From: a bacterium
GTDB lineage: Bacteria > Bacillota_I > Bacilli_A > Izemoplasmatales > Izemoplasmataceae
DNA: 35,281 bases
Direction: 5' to 3'
Assembly (NCBI GenBank): GCA_018400615.1
Contig: JAGYML010000007.1
Location: 1 to 35,281, forward strand
Part shown: one piece after another, positions 16,471 to 25,053 of the stretch
Position numbering within the stretch: the first letter of the stretch is position 1
Layout: the number at the start of each line of letters is the position of its first letter
Notes under the pieces: generated by a model
Told to the model about the DNA's origin: nothing
The model's database searches: none
Seen by the model: the letters and a program-made list of their open reading frames with translations, nothing else
Position numbers and translations under genes: made by a program

Positions 16471-18120
16471 ATGAATAAAAAACTTATAATGCTTGTAGCC
16501 GCCTTTACACTGGTTTTGACTTTGGCTGCATGCAATGATACGGAAAACAACACGAACGACGATCCCAATGAAAATGGCGAACCTACTTATGAGATGCAGG
16601 CTACTTCAAGTAATCTGAAAGATAACGACGTATGTTATCAAATCTTCCCCATATCATTTGCAGACAGTGATGGGGACGGTTATGGAGATATTCAAGGTAT
16701 CATTGACAATGTCGATTACCTTGTCAATACACTTGAGGTGGATTGCATATGGCTCAATCCAATCAATCCATCACCCAGTTATCATAAATACGATGTGGTC
16801 GACTACTATGATATAGACAGTCGTTTTGGTAGCATTCAGGAATTCATTACACTGGTAGATACGCTGAATGACCATGGTGTCGATGTGCTTATGGACTTTG
16901 TCATCAACCATACAAGCTATCAACATCCCTGGTTCGAAGCCTCAAGAGACCCGGAACACGAGGACCATGATCAATATAAGGATTACTATGTATGGAATGA
17001 TTTCAATGAAAATGAAGACGACTATCCGACTCAAACAGGATGGTACTACCATGGCCCAAGGGATGCCCACTATTTCGCATCTTTCTGGGACCAGATGCCT
17101 GAACTCAATTTTGACAATCCCGATGTGAGACAGGAAATCAAGGACATTTCCACTTTCTGGCTTGAAGACGTGGGCGTGGATGGCTTTAGAATCGATGCAG
17201 CCAGACATATCTATGATCAAAAGGAAGTGCCTTCTGGTACGGACTACCGCGAAAAAAACATCGAATGGTTTGTTGAATTCAACGACCATATAAAATCCGT
17301 GGATGAAAATGCCATCATGCTCAGTGAAATCTGGATCAACAGCAGCCGTGTCATTGCCAACTATCTGGAAGGCATGGATACGACATTCAACTTCCAAAAT
17401 GCTGAAAACCTCATTGCGGCTGTAGGGTCTACCCAGGCAGGTGACGTGGTGAGCGACCTCGTAGAAGCTCGAGGGCATTATGGCGAAGTTCGAGAAGACT
17501 TCGTTGACTCTATTTTCCTTTCAAACCACGACCAAAACCGCGTGATGGGGGCTTTTTCAGAGAATGAAAATAAAGCCCGTGTGGCTGCCAACATCCTTTT
17601 CACCCTACCAGGAACTTCCTGGATTTATTACGGTGAAGAACTCGGTATGAATGGGACCAATCACCCTGGTAGAGACGAAGACGTCCGTCAACCTTTCAAA
17701 TGGAGCGCTTCCAGTTCATACAATCCTGAGGGTGGCCACACAGGTATATCAGATTGGAATGCCCACAACACTTCACTTGATGGGGTTGAGGAACAATTGA
17801 GTGATACTGATTCTCTTCTCAATCACTATCTCGAACTCATCCAACTCAAGAAAGGTGATTCTGTCTTGACAAATGGGACCCTTGAAGATACCGAAACATA
17901 TGATGGAGATGTGATGGCTTACCTCAGAAGCGAAGGGGACACCACCTATCTCGTCATTCATCACTTGGGCAACGCAGCAAGCGACATCACTCACGCACTT
18001 GAGAGTTATTCTATCATTTACAGTTCAAACGATGTGACTGAAAGTGATGGGGCCTTCACCATGCAAGGCCAAAGCTCACTTGTTATCGATGTTTCTGGTG
18101 AAGATACCTACCTTGAATAG
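16471..18120 (+). CDS. Extracellular alpha-amylase family lipoprotein (GH13)
   Basis: Secreted, lipid-anchored GH13 enzyme (549 residues). Its lipoprotein signal ends at LAAC with C21, followed by an Asn/Asp-rich linker of about 25 residues. The barrel shows the calcium/start motif DSDGDGYGDIQGI (65-77), DFVINH (142-147), GFRIDAARH with nucleophile D242, MLSEIW with acid/base E286, and FLSNHDQNR (H353, D354). It should cut alpha-1,4-glucan at the cell surface and feed MalE. It resembles the alpha-amylase/oligo-1,6-glucosidase type subfamilies, and the exact bond preference is not certain. It lies 87 bases after malE, behind a terminator, with GAAAGGA before its ATG and no evident promoter of its own. 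Confidence 0.92.
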   Translation: MNKKLIMLVAAFTLVLTLAACNDTENNTNDDPNENGEPTYEMQATSSNLKDNDVCYQIFPISFADSDGDGYGDIQGIIDNVDYLVNTLEVDCIWLNPINPSPSYHKYDVVDYYDIDSRFGSIQEFITLVDTLNDHGVDVLMDFVINHTSYQHPWFEASRDPEHEDHDQYKDYYVWNDFNENEDDYPTQTGWYYHGPRDAHYFASFWDQMPELNFDNPDVRQEIKDISTFWLEDVGVDGFRIDAARHIYDQKEVPSGTDYREKNIEWFVEFNDHIKSVDENAIMLSEIWINSSRVIANYLEGMDTTFNFQNAENLIAAVGSTQAGDVVSDLVEARGHYGEVREDFVDSIFLSNHDQNRVMGAFSENENKARVAANILFTLPGTSWIYYGEELGMNGTNHPGRDEDVRQPFKWSASSSYNPEGGHTGISDWNAHNTSLDGVEEQLSDTDSLLNHYLELIQLKKGDSVLTNGTLEDTETYDGDVMAYLRSEGDTTYLVIHHLGNAASDITHALESYSIIYSSNDVTESDGAFTMQGQSSLVIDVSGEDTYLE

Positions 18121-18130
18121 TTTCTCCTTT

Positions 18131-18162
18131 AAGCTCCGCTTTCATTAGCGGAGCTTTTTTTT
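18131..18162 (+). terminator. Terminator of the alpha-amylase gene
   Basis: A perfect 10-bp stem (18131-18140 with 18147-18156) with a 6-base loop and eight T. Confidence 0.92.
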
Positions 18163-18174
18163 ATGGCATTCCGT

Positions 18175-18203
18175 AAAAAAAGGACTCGTTTCCGAGTCCT
18201 TTT
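18175..18203 (-). terminator. Terminator of the pullulanase gene
   Basis: An 11-bp stem (18178-18188 with 18193-18203) with a T run on the minus strand, just after the pullulanase stop. It lies back to back with the amylase terminator. Confidence 0.88.
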
Positions 18204-18215
18204 GTAGGGGATCTG

Positions 18216-21110
18216 TTAACTGCGTTTTTTGACAATCATAAGGGCCCCAAAGGTACCACTCATGAGTATCAAGGTGCCTAGCAAACCTTCTTGCATGGCA
18301 CTTGCGTCTTGGGATGATCTTAGTGAACACCCTGGGCCATCATCATTTGATGGTTCTTCTTCAGCGGGTTCTTCATCCTGTGAAGTCCAGGTTTCAATCA
18401 GTTCCGTACTGTAGAAGATTCTTGATTCATTCTCACCGAGTGTCAGCGTTTCGCCACTGGCACTTGTAGAAAGTGTTGCGATATCATTTTCAGTGATTTC
18501 ACCGAATTCATCCGCAGTCGCAATCAGATTCCAATCGCTTCCCTCAGGCAATGTAAACTCTCGAGCTTCTGAGTTGTTGTTGTGAAGGACTACGATGGAT
18601 TGCCAAGCGTCATTTGGATCATTCAGCATGTAATTGACCGCACCAGGTTCATAAGGTCCAAAGGTAAGGGCTTCTGAAATGGCTTCAGAGGTTCCAAGTC
18701 GGAATACATCTTTCATCTTGCGAAGTGAAATCATGTCTCTAGTATATTCAAATGTATCCTGATGCTCTACTTTCCAGTTCCAGTCGAGCTGATTCGTCGA
18801 ATCAGGTGAGCGGTATGAGTTATGGTCGTAGTTTCCACCAGCATCACAGGTGTTTTCACCGGATTCAGGGACGGTACAAGGTTTGGTACGCATCATCTCG
18901 ACGCCTGCGTGAAGGAACGGAACACCTTGCGATCCTAAAATCAGAGCGTTTGCCTGTCTTTGCATCTTTTCAATCATTTCGTCATTTGCGCCTGTTGAAA
19001 GCTGAAATTTATCATGCAACGTATTGTTGTCATGGGCGGTGACGTAGTTGATTATCTGTGTAGGCTGGGGGGCAAGGCCTTGCAAGGATGATCCACTTTG
19101 CGAAGTCCCACCGGCAATCCCTAAGAACACACGTGGGACTGCGTAGTCATTTCCTTGAAGGAATCCACCTTCTTGTGCTTCGAAGACACTTCCCTTGATG
19201 CCATCACGCGTTGTATCATTGAAGGCACCGATGCCTGGCATTTCATCAAGCGTGCCGTGGTAGGCAGAATCATTTTCCGGAAGATTGGAGCCTCCAGCAT
19301 CCCATGGTTCACCATAAAGCATGATGGTGTCATTGATTTCGTGAAGTTCATCGGCAATGGCATTCATCGTATCCACATCATGAAGTTTCATGAGGTCGAA
19401 TCTAAAGCCATCAATATTGTATTCATCAACCCAGAATTCAAGTGAATCCACCATGAATTTTCTGAACATCGCACGTTCTGAGGCTGTTTCATTCCCTGTT
19501 CCACTACCATTTGAGAAAGAGCCGTCTTCGTTCATGCGGAAATAGTAACCTGGCAAAATTTTATCGAAGTTCGAATCTGCAGATTGACCTGTATGGTTGT
19601 ATACGACATCCATAATGACACGCAAATCGTTTTCGTGGTAAGTCTGAACGACTTCCTTGAATTCCGTAGTTCTCACTTCACCGTTGTAAGGATCGCTTGC
19701 ATAGCTTCCCTCTACCACGTTGAAATGTTGTGGCATATAGCCCCAGTTGAAGATGCCATCGTGCTGGCCTTCATAAGTAGGGTCGTTGTGTCTTGTTTCA
19801 TCAATAATACCATGGTCAAATACCGGTAAGAGCTGAACATGGGTAACCCCAAGATCAAGAATATGATCAAAGCCGGTGGTCATGCCTTCATGGGTAGTCC
19901 CTGTTTCAGTCAGACCGAGTAGTTTACCACGATTGGCTTCCGTCCCATTCCAGCTTTCGTGAGTTGTAAGATCACGTACATGAAGTTCATAGATGATGGC
20001 ATCCGTATTCCCATCCATGGTATCAGGACGTTCATCGTTTTCCCAGCCTTCAGGGTTGTAGCGATCAAAGTTGATAACCATGCCACGTTCACCGTTGACT
20101 CCGGATGCATAGGTATATGGGTCAACTACTTCATTGACTTCACCGTTGTTGTCAACAGTATAAGTATAATAAACACCGTCAAGATCGCCATTGACCGTGG
20201 TTGACCATACGCCTTTGTCGCCTTTGGTCATTTCAATTGTTTCATAAGGATCATCCACACCAGCGTTCCCGTCATCGTCGGTTTCATCGGCATCATGGCC
20301 GGCCGTATAAAGATTCAAGGTCACTGAATCGCTGATAGGGGCCCATAACTTGAACTCCGTGCTTGATTCACTGTAGATGTTTCCAAGTTCACCATCGTAG
20401 GCATACGCATCGTTGAATGCATCACTTGTATAAAAGCCATCAAACGCAACCATTGAAGTGGCAGGTTCTTCGTCTCCAAAATCAATGACCAATTCGTAGG
20501 TCTTGGTCAGATCGACTTCCTCATCAAGTGTCAATGAACCTTCTCCATCACTCATGGAAAAATCACTGAAAGGCACTTCGCTATCTCCGGCATAAACCGT
20601 AGCATCCGCTTCAGTTGCATCGGTGGTACCTGTGAACCCTATTGTGCTTCCACTCGTGAAGCTTGCAGACATGATTCTGTGTGAGTTGTCTGCACTGGCT
20701 TCATCATAATAAATCTCAGTTTCGCCTTGAACAAGATAAATGTGAACTTCCCCATTCTCATTGGGATTCGTCATATCGACAAATCGATCCTGAGCAATTT
20801 CCTTGTTCCAATCACTGTCTCTGACAATAAGCCCAAGTTCAGTACTGCCTTCCAAATTGGTCTCGGACAGGTCGACGGTCATTTTTGCACCATAATCGTC
20901 TTCTTCGTCAAATTCATAAACGTTTCCGCCACCGGAACTCGGTGCATTTGGCCATAGCCAAAGTTGATTGAATTGACTGTAATCATCATCATAACGAAAA
21001 TAATGTGCTACAAGCGTCTCCGCTTCCTGTGCATGCATTGACACATTTGCACTTACAAACATTGCTGCAACGAACGTTACAGCTATGAAAAATTTCTTTA
21101 AATTTCTCAT
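18216..21110 (-). CDS. Secreted type I pullulanase with C-terminal membrane-anchor-like tail
   Basis: A 964-residue exported debranching enzyme for alpha-1,6 bonds of pullulan and branched glucans. A signal peptide (about 1-28, MHAQEA near cleavage) is followed by a CBM41-like domain (LVAHYFRYDDDYSQFNQLWLWP), a linker domain and a CBM48-like domain before the GH13 barrel. The pullulanase-type motif FNWGYMP is near 452-458 (usually YNWGYDP). Then come DVVYNHT (about 500-506), GFRFDLMKLHD with the nucleophile (about 568-578), LYGEPWD with acid/base E (about 598-604) and TAHDNNT (about 690-696). After an acidic linker the end reads GCSLRSSQDASAMQ, a hydrophobic segment (about 941-958) and KKRS. 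This resembles a Cys-type sorting tail more than LPXTG. AGGAGG precedes the ATG, and the promoter carries paired operators. Confidence 0.93.
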   Translation of the reverse strand: MRNLKKFFIAVTFVAAMFVSANVSMHAQEAETLVAHYFRYDDDYSQFNQLWLWPNAPSSGGGNVYEFDEEDDYGAKMTVDLSETNLEGSTELGLIVRDSDWNKEIAQDRFVDMTNPNENGEVHIYLVQGETEIYYDEASADNSHRIMSASFTSGSTIGFTGTTDATEADATVYAGDSEVPFSDFSMSDGEGSLTLDEEVDLTKTYELVIDFGDEEPATSMVAFDGFYTSDAFNDAYAYDGELGNIYSESSTEFKLWAPISDSVTLNLYTAGHDADETDDDGNAGVDDPYETIEMTKGDKGVWSTTVNGDLDGVYYTYTVDNNGEVNEVVDPYTYASGVNGERGMVINFDRYNPEGWENDERPDTMDGNTDAIIYELHVRDLTTHESWNGTEANRGKLLGLTETGTTHEGMTTGFDHILDLGVTHVQLLPVFDHGIIDETRHNDPTYEGQHDGIFNWGYMPQHFNVVEGSYASDPYNGEVRTTEFKEVVQTYHENDLRVIMDVVYNHTGQSADSNFDKILPGYYFRMNEDGSFSNGSGTGNETASERAMFRKFMVDSLEFWVDEYNIDGFRFDLMKLHDVDTMNAIADELHEINDTIMLYGEPWDAGGSNLPENDSAYHGTLDEMPGIGAFNDTTRDGIKGSVFEAQEGGFLQGNDYAVPRVFLGIAGGTSQSGSSLQGLAPQPTQIINYVTAHDNNTLHDKFQLSTGANDEMIEKMQRQANALILGSQGVPFLHAGVEMMRTKPCTVPESGENTCDAGGNYDHNSYRSPDSTNQLDWNWKVEHQDTFEYTRDMISLRKMKDVFRLGTSEAISEALTFGPYEPGAVNYMLNDPNDAWQSIVVLHNNNSEAREFTLPEGSDWNLIATADEFGEITENDIATLSTSASGETLTLGENESRIFYSTELIETWTSQDEEPAEEEPSNDDGPGCSLRSSQDASAMQEGLLGTLILMSGTFGALMIVKKRS

Positions 21111-21141
21111 TGAATTACCTCCTAAATTTATTTACAAAACC

Positions 21142-21170
21142 ATTATATCATATTATGTAAACCCTTGTAG
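21142..21170 (-). promoter_or_regulatory. Pullulanase promoter
   Basis: On the minus strand TATAAT (21142-21147) is preceded after 17 bases by a weak -35 CTACAA (21165-21170). It lies about 35 bases before the start codon, and its -35 is covered by an operator copy. Confidence 0.65.
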
Positions 21171-21210
21171 CCTCCAGAGAGTTTTTACGTCTAGCTACAA
21201 GCGTTTACAT
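21155..21210. promoter_or_regulatory. Paired LacI/CcpA-type operators of the pullulanase gene
   Basis: Two 17-base arms, 21155-21171 and 21194-21210, are inverted copies of each other with one mismatch, separated by 22 bases. Each contains the TGTAAACsCTTGTA type core seen at the mal promoters. One copy overlaps the -35 and the other lies upstream. Confidence 0.7.
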
Positions 21211-21234
21211 GGTGCTTCATAAAAATAGACGGCT

Positions 21235-21444
21235 TTATACAACCAGGGCATCGAGAAAGTTTTCAAGTCTTTCAGGTTGATTAGTAAGGACCATTTGACT
21301 GAGGCCTTATACAATCAGCTTTCCTTCGTCCTGTACTTTTCCAAGAGATTTTCTTGTATTGTCTTTGCTGCATTCGGCCAATGTAAAAATCATAAATTCT
21401 GCAAGTGTCAGTGTCAGAATTTTTAATATGTATAAACTCGAAAT
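21235..21444 (-). pseudogene. Possible coding remnant of unknown origin
   Basis: The 437-base stretch between the pullulanase start and the YerC-like gene has no intact gene. In one minus-strand frame, 21444 to 21235 reads as amino-acid-like sequence (including LAEFMIFTLAECSKDNTRKS and NQPERLENFLDALVV) with a single internal TAA at 21307-21309. The C-terminal pattern is vaguely like the end of a TetR-type regulator, but I do not recognise it. It has no start codon with a ribosome site. The sequence around the two stop codons (near 21231 and 21303) is similar, so local duplication could also explain the pattern. Confidence 0.25.
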
Positions 21445-21524
21445 CTATGATGCTTTGTTGCTCTACTGCTATGAAACAACCTGGAGAGTATTTTTACATG
21501 AAAGCGTTCTATGGATGTTAGCCT

Positions 21525-21553
21525 AAAAAAAAGAATAGTCAAAATGACTATTC
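21525..21553 (-). terminator. Terminator overlapping the end of the YerC-like gene
   Basis: An 8-bp stem (21533-21540 with 21546-21553) followed on the minus strand by eight T. The stop codon at 21548-21550 is inside the stem. Confidence 0.85.
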
Positions 21554-21826
21554 CTTGAATACTTTTTGATAGCCTCCAGCCCCGTAATTCAGGCATTTAT
21601 TAACTCGGCTAATGGTGGTGGCGCTTGCCCTCGTGAGACGTTCGACTTCACTGTAGGTCTTCCCTTCAGACAGGTAGCGAGCTACGGTAAAGCGCAAAGT
21701 AAGTTCCTTGATTTCCTGAATCGTTGCAAGATCCTCAAAAAAATCATAGAAGTCCTCAACCGATTCGAGTTTAAGCATATGCTCGAACAATTTTGTGGTG
21801 TCATCACTTTTGATAGAATGTGCCAT
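21548..21826 (-). CDS. TrpR-like transcriptional regulator, YerC/YecD family
   Basis: A small 92-residue all-helical DNA-binding protein. The helix-turn-helix is visible in LSEGKTYSEVERLTRASATTISRVNKCLNYGAGGY (about 53-87), the typical signature of the YerC/YecD branch of the TrpR superfamily. The family lacks the tryptophan site of true TrpR and its targets are mostly unknown. AAAGGA lies before the ATG. It is a single-gene unit with its own terminator, 66 bases downstream of the glycerophosphodiesterase gene on the same strand. Nothing in the sequence ties it to the neighbouring pullulanase, although the location makes this worth testing. Confidence 0.9.
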   Translation of the reverse strand: MAHSIKSDDTTKLFEHMLKLESVEDFYDFFEDLATIQEIKELTLRFTVARYLSEGKTYSEVERLTRASATTISRVNKCLNYGAGGYQKVFKE

Positions 21827-21891
21827 GAATTCAGTCCTTTCACTTTAGTACACTATAGTATTAGTATACCATAGCCTTTGGGTATTTCAAA

Positions 21892-23739
21892 CTAATCGTT
21901 TGAGAAAAGCAGTTCAAGAACCGTGGTAGTGAAGTCACTGGCATTCTTGAGATACGCTTGTTCGCGGGCGTAGATGGGTTTGTCCGTGATTAGCCCATCA
22001 ACGTTGCGTCTTGAAAGTGAGGCGATGGTATCTTCTGTATTGACAGTCCAGGCATAAACTTTTCTCCCTGAATCATGCATGCGGATGACGTATTGGTCAT
22101 TGTTGATGTAAAAGTTGAATCCAAGTGCGAAGTGATCGATGGATTCATCATTTATTATGGTGTTTATATTGCCGTAAAAAGTGGAAATCAGCATGATGGT
22201 TTCTATATCTTCATTGAGTGTCTTGATGGCACTTAACTGTGACTCTGAGTCCGATAGAATGCTTGTGGTATTTTCAAGGTTATGGGTTTCTATAAGCTCA
22301 ACCACTTGTTCATTCATGGCGCGTGACTTGTCTTTCATTTCTATGAACAGATTGGCACGTCTTCCAACCAATTCGAGGACTTCATCAAGTGTGGGAACCT
22401 TCTCGCCTTCAAACTCGCTTGAAAACCATGACCCGGCATCAAGTTCCTGGAGTTCATTATAGGTCACATCACTGACACGTCTGTTTTGTGAATCATTTGT
22501 GGTTCTTCCAAGCGATGAATCGTGCATCAGTATGACAGTGCCGTCCGCAGTCATGCGCACATCGATCTCAATTGCGTCTGCCTCCTGTTCGAGTGCAAGT
22601 TCAACTGCTGAAAGTGTGTTTTCCGGTGCATCTTCACTCGAACCACGGTGGGCGATGATTTCAGGATAAGTAAAGAATTCTGTTTGATTCGATGAACGCT
22701 GTAAAATGGTGAATACATTGGTAAAGTTGATGGCAATCAGCCCCATAATTATTATGATAACCAGCCTGCGCAACCGTTTCTTGGTGAGTGGCAGCCTTGG
22801 TTTCGTATCCAGTGCTTCAAGGCGTTTCGTAGTGTCATCTTCTTTTATACTCGAAGCGTGGTGCCAAGTGCTTATAAGTGCATAGTTGATAGGAATGAGT
22901 GTGAATGAAAGCAAACTGATTACAAAGGAATAAAGAGCGTAAACTATGGTAAGTGTCAAACCGAGTGCAATGGTCTGGCCCCGAATCAGTGAAATCAAAA
23001 AGCCGATAAGCGCAATGAGCAAAAAATATATCAAAAATAGAATCAAGTTGAGAATGGCATTGAGTGAAATGAACTCAAGCACCATCTTCACTCGTTGTTT
23101 TTTCATCATTCTTCGCTTTAAATTCCATGACCCTTTCAAGGTCTTGTTGTGAAGGGTGAAAATGCTTGGCAGCATCATTGTTTCAAAGAAGAACACAAAC
23201 CCGACAATCAACGTTCCATAAAACATGAACCGCCATCTTCTTACTTCTTCAATGGCATCCACGATGTGACTGGGTATGGTGATGGTCGAGAGCACCCCGA
23301 CAAACTGCATAAGCTCCACAAATAGGAAAAACAGACTTGCAGGAATGATAATAAGTATATTCCGGCTTAAAAAAACATCTCGAATACGTTCAATGCCAAG
23401 TTTTAAAAGCGGGAAGATACCAATGACCATTTTCGCTTTTGAAAACCTGAAAAGCACGGATAATATAATGATTTCCACAGAGATATACAACCCGAGAATC
23501 AAACCGATCAGAAGCATGATGACTCCGGTAGTAGGGGCTGTAACATAATCCACAATGCGCGCATTGGTGATGTAAGTAAAACCCGCAAGCGAGATAGACC
23601 AGGTTGTAAGCATGGAGGCAAGTGGGAATATGAGCAATATCCCTAGAACTCTGTAAATACCTTCAAAAATCAAAAGGGTCTTGATATTGTGAAATAATAT
23701 ATTTTTAAATATACTGAGTCTTTCTTTCATCATCATCAC
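21892..23739 (-). CDS. Membrane-bound glycerophosphodiester phosphodiesterase
   Basis: A 615-residue protein in two parts. The first 340 residues hold about eight hydrophobic segments and match the membrane domain often found ahead of GDPD domains in Bacillota. The C-terminal 260 residues form a GDPD barrel facing outward, with AHRGSSEDAPENT (H and R near 363), EIDVRMTADG (about 390) and LMHDSSLGRTTN (about 404), which supply the metal site and catalytic histidines. It should release glycerol 3-phosphate from deacylated phospholipids or from glycerophosphate-bearing surface polymers. The start is GTG ATG ATG ATG AAA. AGGGTG overlaps the GTG, so the third ATG (23730) is the likeliest true start. 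Confidence 0.9.
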   Translation of the reverse strand: MMMMKERLSIFKNILFHNIKTLLIFEGIYRVLGILLIFPLASMLTTWSISLAGFTYITNARIVDYVTAPTTGVIMLLIGLILGLYISVEIIILSVLFRFSKAKMVIGIFPLLKLGIERIRDVFLSRNILIIIPASLFFLFVELMQFVGVLSTITIPSHIVDAIEEVRRWRFMFYGTLIVGFVFFFETMMLPSIFTLHNKTLKGSWNLKRRMMKKQRVKMVLEFISLNAILNLILFLIYFLLIALIGFLISLIRGQTIALGLTLTIVYALYSFVISLLSFTLIPINYALISTWHHASSIKEDDTTKRLEALDTKPRLPLTKKRLRRLVIIIIMGLIAINFTNVFTILQRSSNQTEFFTYPEIIAHRGSSEDAPENTLSAVELALEQEADAIEIDVRMTADGTVILMHDSSLGRTTNDSQNRRVSDVTYNELQELDAGSWFSSEFEGEKVPTLDEVLELVGRRANLFIEMKDKSRAMNEQVVELIETHNLENTTSILSDSESQLSAIKTLNEDIETIMLISTFYGNINTIINDESIDHFALGFNFYINNDQYVIRMHDSGRKVYAWTVNTEDTIASLSRRNVDGLITDKPIYAREQAYLKNASDFTTTVLELLFSND

Positions 23740-23785
23740 CCTATTGATCCGTCAAATAAATTGTATCATTTTATTGGCTATAGGT

Positions 23786-23808
23786 AAAAAGACGCACTTG
23801 GCGTCTTT
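23786..23808 (-). terminator. Terminator of the PHP-domain lipoprotein gene
   Basis: A perfect 8-bp stem (23788-23795 with 23801-23808) and a T run on the minus strand, just after the stop. Confidence 0.82.
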
Positions 23809-23814
23809 GTATGT

Positions 23815-24936
23815 TTATTCACTTTCGGGCGCAAATCCGAAGGGTTGTGTCAGTGTAATGGCTTCGTCAGGACCTTCCTGGTCAACAATCAAACGCGCAC
23901 GTACATAATTACCTTCAAATGAGCCATACTCGAAGGTGTCACCCTCACTTACAACGACAGGGTTGTAAGTAAGATCTTCAGCTCCGTGAAACCATTCTAT
24001 TTTATCGTAGCCCTCACCTTCAATAAAGATGGTTTTTGCGTCCTTATCCACGTTTATACTGGATACGACAGGCGCATCATCCATCACGTTACTCGTATTG
24101 GAAGTGAAGAAATGACCGTTTGCGAGCGCGTGTTTCAACCCTTCGTCACTAAACGGTTCATCCATCAACTGTGTCGTATACGACATATGAATGCCGCGAG
24201 AAAGATCATCACCATGGTAATCGTCATTGCCAAGTCCCCATACAGGTCTCTCTGGCATGCTTTCTGTCAATATCGCATCCCAAAGCCCACGGTCATCTGG
24301 GTATCTGTCGTCACGGTTGAAAACTTCAATCCCTATCAGTGATTCTTTTGGATAGGTTTCAAAAAGCTCAGTCCACCAACTCATGGAATACATTTCACCA
24401 TCAGGATAGTCCCCATAAGTCTTCCATTCTCTACCAGGATGAGCGATGAACATCATCGATGTGTCAATGGCGTCCAATTCATCAAGGGTATTGTGAAAGG
24501 CTTGTGGATTTCTTTCAAGTGAATCAGGTTGTTGGTATTTATAGTCTGTAAAAAGTGATACGGTATCTGGGAACCATTCATTTCTGGTTACTGTCAGTTC
24601 ATTGCCAAGTACGTCGAGCATCCCAAGGGTCTCAGGATCTCTGTCTTCCCAGTTTTCATTTACCGTGGAAAACGCCCATGGATACGTGACTTCATCATGA
24701 TCGGTAATCGCTAGAATATCGTAATTGAGTTCATGGTATAAATCCACTACGTCATGGGGAAGCCCATTGCCGTCTGAATAAACCGTATGTGTGTGTAAAT
24801 TGGTCAAAGCACGACCCGTCGTTTCAAAATCTATGTCTTCATATGGATTGAGAACAAGTTCAGTATTGACACTCTCACAGGCATTCAACGTCAACGTGAA
24901 CAGGAAAAATGTGACAAATAGGAACCCTTTCTTCAT
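23815..24936 (-). CDS. PHP-domain metallohydrolase lipoprotein (CehA/McbA-like)
   Basis: A 373-residue surface lipoprotein. The signal ends LTLNAC with C20. The PHP metal-binding motifs are NLHTHTVYSDG (H48, H50), ITDHDE (D79, H80), FIAHPGREW (His near 170) and GLGNDDYHGDD (about 261-271). These fit a two- or three-metal phosphoesterase of the CehA/McbA group, and the substrate is not known. An immunoglobulin-like stretch forms the last 80 residues. The open frame runs upstream to 25020, but those codons only read the tRNA gene. The ATG at 24936 has a perfect GGAGG (24944-24948). The gap from the tRNA CCA end is 23 bases with no room for a promoter, so it should be transcribed together with the tRNA. 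Confidence 0.82.
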   Translation of the reverse strand: MKKGFLFVTFFLFTLTLNACESVNTELVLNPYEDIDFETTGRALTNLHTHTVYSDGNGLPHDVVDLYHELNYDILAITDHDEVTYPWAFSTVNENWEDRDPETLGMLDVLGNELTVTRNEWFPDTVSLFTDYKYQQPDSLERNPQAFHNTLDELDAIDTSMMFIAHPGREWKTYGDYPDGEMYSMSWWTELFETYPKESLIGIEVFNRDDRYPDDRGLWDAILTESMPERPVWGLGNDDYHGDDLSRGIHMSYTTQLMDEPFSDEGLKHALANGHFFTSNTSNVMDDAPVVSSINVDKDAKTIFIEGEGYDKIEWFHGAEDLTYNPVVVSEGDTFEYGSFEGNYVRARLIVDQEGPDEAITLTQPFGFAPESE

Positions 24937-24959
24937 AGAAAATCCTCCAAAAAATAAAA

Positions 24960-25036
24960 TGGTCGGGACGACAAGATTTGAACTTGCGACCTCTTGCACC
25001 CCATGCAAGCGCTCTACCAAGCTAAGCTACGTCCCG
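24960..25036 (-). tRNA. tRNA-Pro (anticodon GGG), CCA encoded
   Basis: A 77-base cloverleaf. The acceptor stem CGGGACG pairs with CGTCCCG (24964-24970), followed by the discriminator A and the encoded CCA. The anticodon stem CTTGC/GCAAG encloses the loop ATGGGGT, so the anticodon GGG is at 25000-25002 with U33 in place. The T-arm GTTCAAAT is present. The sequence reads as a standard Bacillota tRNA-Pro except for the GGG rather than UGG anticodon. It is single, not in a cluster. Confidence 0.95.
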
Positions 25037-25053
25037 ACTGATTGTAACAAAAT

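Noticed and set aside
18229-20957. Many open frames on the plus strand opposite the pullulanase
   Set aside because: They are shadow frames of a strongly coding gene with all GH13 motifs. None has a ribosome site or recognisable product.
24937-25020. N-terminal extension of the PHP lipoprotein reading frame (MVERLHGVQEVASS...)
   Set aside because: These codons are a translation of the tRNA-Pro gene. The lipoprotein signal and GGAGG site begin at 24936.
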